A DNA stretch of 10,965 nucleotides from Acidimicrobiaceae bacterium (GTDB taxonomy: Bacteria; Actinomycetota; Acidimicrobiia; Acidimicrobiales; Acidimicrobiaceae), in assembly GCA_013044415.1 (NCBI GenBank), contig JABEUO010000257.1, forward strand, positions 1 through 10,965. Reading direction: 5' to 3'. A model generated the notes under the pieces. It saw only the letters and a list, made by a program, of their open reading frames with translations. It ran no database searches and was not told the DNA's origin. Shown piece by piece: positions 4,376 to 9,990 of the stretch (within the stretch, counting starts at the first letter, position 1; each line of letters starts with the position of its first letter). A program made the translations under genes and the position numbers.

Positions 4376-6766
4376 CTACCTACCTTGCTCAACCATCGCC
4401 GCCGTGGCGTCACCCGTGGCGTCGAGTACGTCGATCACCCGAAATGCGCCTTGCGCCGATGGAAATTCACCGCTTATCGCCTTATGGGACCTGTGGGCTT
4501 CGGCTACTTCGGTGTGGTACTTCTCCAACCTCGCAATGAAGTCCGGATCGGCGTATATCGTCCCATCGACCAGCGGGCCTTGGCTCTTATTTAAGATAGC
4601 GAGTACGTCCTCGCCGGTTAGTGTCTTCGCCGACTCGAGGGCGTGGGCGACCGAAAGGACACCCGTCCTATTCTCCTCTAGCGCCTTGATCGTGTCCCTG
4701 AAAACCGAGTCGAGTCTCGCCTCGATCCTGTCTTCTATCGAGCGGGGTAGCTCCTTTGGTCCAGCTGGACGTCCCTGCTTGGTTCCAGCACCGATCCCTG
4801 CACTCTGGGTGACCCCGTGCGAGGAGATCGTAGAACCCATGCCCCAGTACCCCTCCATCAAAGTGGCGAGGACCGTTGCACCTTCGAGGTCCGCTGACAC
4901 CCCCGACGAATTATCACCCATAAAGAACATTCGCTCGCCTGCGAGGCTCGCAAGAGCGACCATTATGTCCGCCTCATATTCGGAGCGCCAGTGAGTGAAC
5001 TGGTCTTCTGGCGGGATCGAAGCAACCATACCTAGATAGTTGCTCCCCTTTTCGATAGTGGCGATATCAATGGTGAGATGGTGCCTGACCGTAGCGGCCA
5101 TTACCGCATGGCAGGCCTCGTGGATCGCAACTGCGTGGCGTTCCCTCTCGATGTACTCGACATCCTCGGGCGGACCCAACTCTTTCAGCTGCTTCGCCAT
5201 AATAATGTCACGCCAAGTTATCACGTCTCGGCCGTCGCGAATCGCAGTTATCAACGCCTCGTTGACCAGATCCTTCATGGTCGCCCCGGTGGCATAGGGG
5301 GTTATCGTTGCGAGCCTATCGACCTCTTCTGGAGTGAGGTTATGGGACACCTTGTCCAAATAGCCCATATAGGTCCTGATCCGTCCGGCCTTCGATGGGT
5401 AACCTACCCGATAGATGCGGTCGATCCTTCCCGGTCTCAACAGCGCTTCGTCGAGGGCCTGGGGAAGATTGGTCGCCATCATGACCAATATCCTGTACTT
5501 AGGTGGGCTCTTTGGTCTCAGACCAAATGCCCGGCGGACAACCCTATTGAAGAATCCCCGGGGCTTCTTTAGTCCCGATAACTCGGTCAAAAGGGCCTGC
5601 AGCGTTCCCGTTCCGCCGCCACCACCACCATTTAGTCCCCCCATTCCGGCGATCACCTTTGACCTCCGGTTTGTCTGGGGGGCCTCGTCCGGAGCCGAGT
5701 TATTACTCCCAATGAGCAGGCTCCTCAGCCCCGCCTCACTTAGGTAGCTCATGCCGTTGCAGCGGTAGCTCAGATCAAAACGATTGTCTGCGAAACCGAA
5801 GGTTCCCTGGGGTGCGAGTGCCCCCCTAGATCCGAGCGAGTCGGCTTCGTCAAAAAAGACAACCACACCCCCGTACCTCAGGGAGAGCTTACGCAGCTTA
5901 CGAAAGAGGCTCTTTACCTTGAGGACACCGACACCCATGAACATGTTGATGAATGCCCCCGGATCAACAAAGACGTAAGGATTCTGGGTCTCTCCGGCCA
6001 CCGCCTCGGCGATCAGGGTCTTGCCGGTGCCCGGTGGGCCCCACAGCAGTATTCCGCCTGGGACGTATCCACCCTTCTCCTCAATCGCTTCGGGATCCTT
6101 CAGAAAGATTATGTTCTCTTTGACCCGATCGAGGACCGAGTCCTGCCCCCATACATCGGTAAATCTGGTCTTGATATCCCCTGGGAAATATACGTCTATC
6201 CCGCCTTTGGATAAGAACCAGAAGAGTCCAACGAACTGTAGCAACACAAAGACGAAGGCGAAGGCGAGCTGGGCGAGCAAGGGCAGGGAAGAGTAGAGGG
6301 CGGCCGGGGCCTGAAACAAGGAAGTAAAGGGTGAAGTGTGGTAGTAGGCGGCGAGGACGACGGCGAGAAGTGCGAGTACCAGAACGATCTTGATAACCCT
6401 CGATACCCGATAGCGGGTCCAATCATTCCAATTGGCTCCGATCTTCGACAGTGGATCGACTATCGACTCGGTCCAGAAGGTATTCCACGACTCCGACTTC
6501 TCTGCCAACAGGTAGTTAGCCTGCCTGAGAAGCTCGATGCCGAATAGGGTTGTAAGCCACCATTTGGTATGCATCGTCAACCGTGCGGCGGTCGCGAACG
6601 ACTCGAGGGGGTTCTGTGATCGAGCGGCGAAGACCAGTGCGAGCCAGACTATCGCCAGGAGGAGGAGAAACTTTATCCTGTCCCATAAGACCATTGGAGC
6701 ACGGGTGACTAGCTCCGGTTCTGGAGCAGGTGGCATCGCCCCTTCGTCGAGATCTGAATCATTCAT
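4376..6766 (-). CDS. Atypical FtsH-like membrane AAA+ zinc metalloprotease
   Basis: This 796-residue protein has the FtsH order of parts: membrane segments, AAA+ ATPase, M41 peptidase. It should extract and degrade membrane or soluble proteins at the inner face of the membrane. Visible elements are hydrophobic segments near 29-49, 124-142 and 161-186, then Walker A GPPGTGKT (243-250). The pore loop is FMGVG (276-280) and Walker B is VVVFFDEAD (301-309). The second region of homology RPGRIDR has both arginine fingers (Arg447, Arg450). The zinc site is HEACH (549-553) with third ligand Asp626 in SADLEGAT, so ATPase and protease both look intact. Oddities: Walker A to HEXXH is about 81 residues longer than in E. 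coli FtsH because of a glycine-rich insertion (about 315-385) plus a basic loop. The loop between the last two hydrophobic segments is very short. ATG 6766 has AAGGAG 5 nt upstream and overlaps the preceding stop (ATGA). Confidence 0.9.
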   Translation of the reverse strand: MNDSDLDEGAMPPAPEPELVTRAPMVLWDRIKFLLLLAIVWLALVFAARSQNPLESFATAARLTMHTKWWLTTLFGIELLRQANYLLAEKSESWNTFWTESIVDPLSKIGANWNDWTRYRVSRVIKIVLVLALLAVVLAAYYHTSPFTSLFQAPAALYSSLPLLAQLAFAFVFVLLQFVGLFWFLSKGGIDVYFPGDIKTRFTDVWGQDSVLDRVKENIIFLKDPEAIEEKGGYVPGGILLWGPPGTGKTLIAEAVAGETQNPYVFVDPGAFINMFMGVGVLKVKSLFRKLRKLSLRYGGVVVFFDEADSLGSRGALAPQGTFGFADNRFDLSYRCNGMSYLSEAGLRSLLIGSNNSAPDEAPQTNRRSKVIAGMGGLNGGGGGGTGTLQALLTELSGLKKPRGFFNRVVRRAFGLRPKSPPKYRILVMMATNLPQALDEALLRPGRIDRIYRVGYPSKAGRIRTYMGYLDKVSHNLTPEEVDRLATITPYATGATMKDLVNEALITAIRDGRDVITWRDIIMAKQLKELGPPEDVEYIERERHAVAIHEACHAVMAATVRHHLTIDIATIEKGSNYLGMVASIPPEDQFTHWRSEYEADIMVALASLAGERMFFMGDNSSGVSADLEGATVLATLMEGYWGMGSTISSHGVTQSAGIGAGTKQGRPAGPKELPRSIEDRIEARLDSVFRDTIKALEENRTGVLSVAHALESAKTLTGEDVLAILNKSQGPLVDGTIYADPDFIARLEKYHTEVAEAHRSHKAISGEFPSAQGAFRVIDVLDATGDATAAMVEQGR

Positions 6767-7476
6767 CGTTGCTCCTTGACATTCCATGACTTGACTACAC
6801 CTAATATTTGCGACCTATTCGCCTGAAAACATGAATAGGTGCAACCTATACCTATGAAATAGACCCACTGGGTGTTTTTGTCCACCGCCGCTGCCTCATC
6901 CAACACAGTCGAGGTTCCACCGGGGGCCCTGATGTCGACGAGCATCTCAAGGTGAGAAAGCCCATCCGACGAAACGTACTGTTTGTACGATACCACTTTG
7001 TAGTGGTAACCAGAAGTACTTGGGCTCTTCGACAAGGGATCATCCGGTACGAAGATGGACCGCAACGTGGCGAGCTTGAATACCGCCTTTTGCTGTGGGG
7101 TCAGCTCGAGCTGCTGGGCGACTCCGAATGGCTTGAGCGATGATAGGCCCTTCTGATTTGCTAGGCTCAGCCCCTTGTCTGCGGAAAAAATCTCCGTCCA
7201 TTCGGTCTGGTCCAAAGAGCGGAGCTGTGCGGGGGTTATCTTCGAATCATTTGCCAAGACGACCTGATCCTGCGAAAACGATGCCCAATTAGCCGGAAAA
7301 CGGAAGTAGGAGTCACCGCCTGAAACATTGGTATGGCTAACGTAGTTAAACCTCGTACTCATGAGCGAACTCGAGATGATCCCCACTGCGATCAGAGCCA
7401 AAACTCCAGCCAGAGCAATTGGCACCGCCCGCTGTAGCCTTCCACCTACACCACCAAGTGTCAAATGAGACCTCAT
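6763..7476 (-). CDS. Single-pass membrane-anchored extracytoplasmic protein, unknown family
   Basis: From ATG 7476 the protein has 237 residues. A short basic N-terminus (RLQRAV) precedes one hydrophobic segment at about 17-38, so residues from about 40 onward should lie outside the cytoplasm; an uncleaved signal anchor is most likely. The soluble part has an early YFRFPANWASF (57-67). It later has alternating strands such as SHLEMLVDIRA and WVYFIGIGC, and ends with a short basic tail. This loosely recalls PsbP/Mog1-like folds, but I do not claim membership. Cys212 and Cys216 (CTYSC) could form a disulfide. Its TGA overlaps the ATG of the FtsH-like gene, so the two are translationally coupled and their products probably interact. 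A TTG at 7491 with GGGA upstream is an alternative start. It heads the operon. Confidence 0.75.
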   Translation of the reverse strand: MRSHLTLGGVGGRLQRAVPIALAGVLALIAVGIISSSLMSTRFNYVSHTNVSGGDSYFRFPANWASFSQDQVVLANDSKITPAQLRSLDQTEWTEIFSADKGLSLANQKGLSSLKPFGVAQQLELTPQQKAVFKLATLRSIFVPDDPLSKSPSTSGYHYKVVSYKQYVSSDGLSHLEMLVDIRAPGGTSTVLDEAAAVDKNTQWVYFIGIGCTYSCFQANRSQILGVVKSWNVKEQR

Positions 7477-7512
7477 CTGGTCCGATACCAACTCTTATCC
7501 CACTCAAAGTTC

Positions 7513-7535
7513 AATTCCCTACCGAGTAGGAAATT
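7513..7535. promoter_or_regulatory. Inverted repeat upstream of the membrane-protein gene, possible operator
   Basis: AATTCCCTA (7513-7521) and TAGGAAATT (7527-7535) form a 9-bp inverted repeat with one mismatch around CCGAG. TTCAATT flanks it twice (7510-7516, 7534-7540). It lies 22-45 nt before the TTG/ATG start candidates, where a repressor site or leader hairpin would be expected. Confidence 0.35.
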
Positions 7536-7576
7536 CAATTCTTCCAAGCAAACCTGTGAATGAACTAAAAGCCCCC

Positions 7577-7664
7577 TTGTAAAACCGAGACGCAATGGCG
7601 TAAAAATCCCAATCGGCCCCGGGACCAATGTCCAGCTGTAAAAAATCCCTGCCTGTAAAAATAG
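7577..7664 (+). repeat. Four degenerate TGTAAAA(A)T motifs
   Basis: TTGTAAAAC (7577), GCGTAAAAATCCC (7598), CTGTAAAAAATCCC (7636) and CCTGTAAAAATAG (7652) share a GTAAAA core at irregular spacing (21, 38 and 17 nt between cores). Read on the minus strand they are T-runs; the last one is the T-tract of a terminator. They may be accidental AT-rich similarity. Confidence 0.35.
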
Positions 7665-7686
7665 TGGGTGCGCCGATACACCCACT
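7657..7686 (-). terminator. Second rho-independent terminator downstream of groEL
   Basis: On the minus strand AGTGGGTG (7686-7679 complement) pairs perfectly with CACCCACT around an 8-nt loop and is followed at once by ATTTTTAC. The 8-bp stem plus T-run is a classical intrinsic terminator. It may be a backup for groEL or shield the next operon from read-through. Confidence 0.7.
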
Positions 7687-7694
7687 TATCCACA
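7686..7694 (+). other. Single perfect DnaA-box sequence TTATCCACA
   Basis: The nine bases match the E. coli high-affinity DnaA box exactly and abut the terminator stem. No second box, AT-rich unwinding element or dnaA/dnaN neighbour is present, so it is not an origin. It could titrate DnaA or be chance. Confidence 0.3.
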
Positions 7695-7711
7695 GTCATT
7701 TTCTAAAATTA

Positions 7712-7757
7712 CTATCAATGTCAGCTATCAATGTCAGCTATCAATGTCAGCTATCAA
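7712..7757. repeat. 13-bp tandem repeat, 3.5 copies, between two terminators
   Basis: CTATCAATGTCAG repeats perfectly at 7712, 7725 and 7738 and is followed by a partial CTATCAA (7751-7757). The array starts immediately beyond the T-rich tail of the groEL terminator. Perfect identity suggests recent slippage expansion; copy number may vary between strains. Confidence 0.9.
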
Positions 7758-7795
7758 GAAAACCAAGAAGGGGATACAAAAATTGCATCCCCTTC
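7755..7795 (-). terminator. Rho-independent terminator of groEL
   Basis: GAAGGGGAT (7767-7775) pairs perfectly with ATCCCCTTC (7787-7795) around an 11-nt loop that can itself pair CAA with TTG. On the minus strand the stem is followed by TTGGTTTTCTTG. It starts 33 nt past the groEL stop. Confidence 0.85.
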
Positions 7796-7828
7796 ATCCA
7801 AATTGGTCTCGCGTGACGGCGATGTGAT

Positions 7829-9451
7829 CTAGTAGTCTTCCATGCCGCCTTGGGGCATAGCTGGCGCCTTCTCTTCGGGCTTGTCGACCACGACGGCCTC
7901 GGTAGTCAAAAACAGCGCCGCTATCGATGCTGCGTTCTGCAGTGCCGACCGTGTCACTTTGACCGCATCGATCACCCCAGCCTTGAAGAGATCTTCATAG
8001 ACACCCGTAGCAGCGTTGAGTCCCTCGGAAGCTACCGTTAGCGACCGAACCTTCTCCACGACGATTCCACCCTCGAGTCCGGCATTGATTGCGATCTGCT
8101 TGAGGGGTTCTTCGACCGCCCGTGCGATGATCCTCGCTCCGGTCGCCTCATCGCCTTCGAGCTTCTCGGCCCTCTCTAATATCGCAGCCTGCGATCTCAA
8201 AAGCGCAACCCCACCGCCTGGGACTATTCCCTCTTCAATTGCGGCCTTGGTTGTCGAGACCGCATCCTCGATACGGTGCTTCTTCTCCTTGAGCTCGACC
8301 TCAGTCGCCGCTCCGACCTTGATGATTGCGACCCCACCTGAGAGCTTTGCGAGCCTCTCCTGGAGCTTCTCGCGGTCATAGTCAGAATCGGTATTTTCGA
8401 TCTCAGCCCTGATCTGGGCAATCCTGCCTTTAATCTCTGAATCTGGACCGGATCCTTCGATAATCGTCGTCTCGTCCTTGGTAACCTGAACCTTGCGAGC
8501 CCTACCCAGCAGGTCGAGTCCGACATTTTCCAGTTTCAGTCCGACCTCTTCGGTGATTACTTGGCCGCCGGTGAGTATCGCGATATCCTGGAGCATCGCC
8601 TTGCGACGCTCTCCGAAGCCAGGCGCCTTCACTGCGACGGACTTGAAGGTCCCGCGGATCTTGTTGACAACCAGTGTCGCCAGTGCCTCACCCTCGATAT
8701 CCTCTGCGATGATCAAAAGGGGCCTACCGGCCTGCATAACCTTCTCCAAAACCGGAAGCATGTCGCGAACCGCAGATATCTTCGAGCTGACCAGCAGGAT
8801 GTAAGGATCGTCCAAGCTGGCTTCCATCGCCTCTGGATCGGTCACGAAGTAAGGGGAGATATAGCCCTTATCAAAGCGCATACCTTCGACTAGATCCATG
8901 TCCATACCGAAGGTCTGTGACTCTTCGACGGTTATGACCCCGTCCTTGCCGACCTTTTCGATGGCCTCTGAAATCAGCGAACCGATCTCTTCATCAGCCG
9001 CAGAGATCGAAGCAACCTGGGCGATCTGATCCTTGGAATCGATATCTTTTGCAATACCCTTAAGGGCGCCTATGGCCGCCTCGGTCGCCTCTTCAATGCC
9101 CTTCTTCAGAGACATTGGGTTGGCACCCGCAGCTACGTTACGAAGTCCCTCACGCACCATCGCCCAAGCGAGGACGGTAGCGGTCGTTGTACCGTCACCG
9201 GCGACGTCGTCGGTCTTCTTTGCAACCTCTTTGACCAGTTCGGCCCCGACCCTCTCAAAGGGGTCTTCCAGTTCTATATCCTTGGCGATGGATACACCGT
9301 CATTGGTAATCGTGGGGGCTCCCCACTTCTTGTCCAATACGACATTTCTACCCTTTGGACCTAGGGTCACGCGAACAGCGTCAGCGAGCTGGTTCATGCC
9401 AGCTTCTAAGCTCCTGCGAGCCTGTTCGTCAAAAGCGATCAGCTTTGCCAT
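7829..9451 (-). CDS. groEL: Chaperonin GroEL (60 kDa), without adjacent groES
   Basis: This full-length 540-residue chaperonin forms the cytoplasmic double-ring ATPase that refolds proteins. Hallmarks are GPKGRNV (31-37), the ATP-binding GDGTTTATVLA (85-95, Asp86 the equivalent of E. coli Asp87) and the family signature AAIEEGIVPGGG (403-414). The C-terminus ends QGGMEDY: one GGM remains instead of the long GGM tail of E. coli. ATG 9451 has GGAGGG 10 nt upstream. No groES precedes it; the upstream gene is a sulfur carrier. This fits a second, stand-alone groEL of the actinobacterial groEL2 kind. A perfect CIRCE operator 29 nt upstream predicts HrcA repression and heat induction, and two terminators follow. 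Confidence 0.97.
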   Translation of the reverse strand: MAKLIAFDEQARRSLEAGMNQLADAVRVTLGPKGRNVVLDKKWGAPTITNDGVSIAKDIELEDPFERVGAELVKEVAKKTDDVAGDGTTTATVLAWAMVREGLRNVAAGANPMSLKKGIEEATEAAIGALKGIAKDIDSKDQIAQVASISAADEEIGSLISEAIEKVGKDGVITVEESQTFGMDMDLVEGMRFDKGYISPYFVTDPEAMEASLDDPYILLVSSKISAVRDMLPVLEKVMQAGRPLLIIAEDIEGEALATLVVNKIRGTFKSVAVKAPGFGERRKAMLQDIAILTGGQVITEEVGLKLENVGLDLLGRARKVQVTKDETTIIEGSGPDSEIKGRIAQIRAEIENTDSDYDREKLQERLAKLSGGVAIIKVGAATEVELKEKKHRIEDAVSTTKAAIEEGIVPGGGVALLRSQAAILERAEKLEGDEATGARIIARAVEEPLKQIAINAGLEGGIVVEKVRSLTVASEGLNAATGVYEDLFKAGVIDAVKVTRSALQNAASIAALFLTTEAVVVDKPEEKAPAMPQGGMEDY

Positions 9452-9479
9452 CTCTATGGATCCCTCCGTTGGGCTACAG

Positions 9480-9506
9480 TTAGCACTCGCACCCTTGGAG
9501 TGCTAA
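9480..9506 (-). promoter_or_regulatory. CIRCE operator (HrcA binding site) of groEL
   Basis: TTAGCACTC (9480-9488), nine bases, GAGTGCTAA (9498-9506): an exact match to the CIRCE consensus. It lies between the probable promoter (a weak TATGGT -10 candidate at 9511-9516, minus strand) and the groEL ribosome binding site, so a transcript starting there would begin inside the operator. hrcA itself is not in the window. Confidence 0.95.
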
Positions 9507-9568
9507 TAACACCATAGACGGAAATCCCAGCCTTCGACACCCCAATCTTTTTCGACCGGACTCATCTA

Positions 9569-9596
9569 TTGCATAAAGTTTGCATATAGTTGCGTA
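9569..9596. repeat. Three TTGCRTA direct repeats at 11- and 10-bp spacing
   Basis: TTGCATA (9569-9575), TTGCATA (9580-9586) and TTGCGTA (9590-9596) start 11 and 10 bp apart, so all three face the same side of the helix. They lie about 65-90 bp upstream of CIRCE, in the groEL upstream region, where an activator or second regulator could bind. Confidence 0.5.
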
Positions 9597-9629
9597 TAAG
9601 GGAGCAAAAACATCAAATCAGTCGGAGCG

Positions 9630-9673
9630 CACCTGCGCAGCAGCCACGAATGAGTGCCACCACTGCGCAGGTG
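9630..9673. repeat. Perfect 11-bp inverted repeat between the carrier gene and groEL
   Basis: CACCTGCGCAG (9630-9640) and CTGCGCAGGTG (9663-9673) are perfect inverted copies separated by 22 nt; after one mismatch a further GC pair matches. Each arm also holds the self-palindrome CTGCGCAG, and the two are centred exactly 30 bp apart. It could be a long-loop terminator of the thrC unit (TTTTTGC follows about 25 nt later on the minus strand) or a double protein-binding site. Confidence 0.65.
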
Positions 9674-9708
9674 AGCGATTTTCTGGCACCAAGGAGACCT
9701 TGAGTTAG

Positions 9709-9987
9709 CTAGATTCCCCCGGCGACCGCCGGAACTATCGATACCACGGACTGATCAGCGACCTCCGTCTCGAGGCCATCGAGAAATCTAACGTCCTCAT
9801 CAGAGACAAAGACGTTAATGAACCTCCGGAGCTTTCCTTCGTCGTCGAAGATCCTCGACTTCAGCTCGGGGTAGACGCCGCTCAGTTCTCCAAGTACCGC
9901 TGAGAGTTTTCCAGACTGGAGGGCGATCTCGGGGGAACCGTTGGCCAATGGGCGTAACTGGGTGGGAATTCGGACGGTGACTGACAT
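9709..9987 (-). CDS. CysO/MoaD/ThiS-like ubiquitin-fold sulfur carrier protein
   Basis: This 92-residue protein has the length and pattern of sulfur carriers that bear sulfur as a C-terminal glycine thiocarboxylate. It resembles mycobacterial CysO throughout: an N-terminal VTVRIPTQLRP, a central KLRRFINVFVSDEDVRF (52-68) and the terminal VPAVAGG. CysO feeds sulfur to the PLP enzyme CysM for cysteine synthesis. Unusually, one isoleucine follows the Gly-Gly (GGI), so the protein probably needs trimming by a JAMM-type peptidase such as Mec before activation by an E1-like enzyme; neither gene is in view. ATG 9987 is 3 nt past the thrC stop, with GAGGAG 7 nt upstream overlapping the thrC end, so the two are translationally linked. 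MoaD or ThiS function is less likely given the CysO-like core. Confidence 0.85.
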   Translation of the reverse strand: MSVTVRIPTQLRPLANGSPEIALQSGKLSAVLGELSGVYPELKSRIFDDEGKLRRFINVFVSDEDVRFLDGLETEVADQSVVSIVPAVAGGI

Positions 9988-9990
9988 CTC

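Larger units (their letters stand above)
7492..7828. other. Intergenic region between groEL and the ftsH-like operon
   Basis: This 337-nt spacer holds, in minus-strand reading order, a groEL terminator, a tandem repeat, a second terminator, and the presumed promoter/leader of the membrane protein-ftsH-like operon. No gene is supported. I could not assign a convincing -35/-10 pair. The sub-elements are listed separately. Confidence 0.6.

Noticed and set aside
7712..7757. CRISPR-like array
   Set aside because: The 13-bp units are directly adjacent, without spacers, and no cas gene is present.
7662..7757. Replication origin suggested by a DnaA box and iteron-like tandem repeats
   Set aside because: There is only one DnaA box, no AT-rich unwinding region and no replication gene; two terminators explain most of the region.
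9033..9506. Plus-strand frame of 157 codons antisense to groEL, crossing CIRCE
   Set aside because: Ser/Ala-rich shadow of groEL with no ribosome binding site; it would read through the operator.
9649..9702. 17-codon plus-strand ORF inside the inverted-repeat region
   Set aside because: Too short, no ribosome binding site, and it overlaps the structured element.
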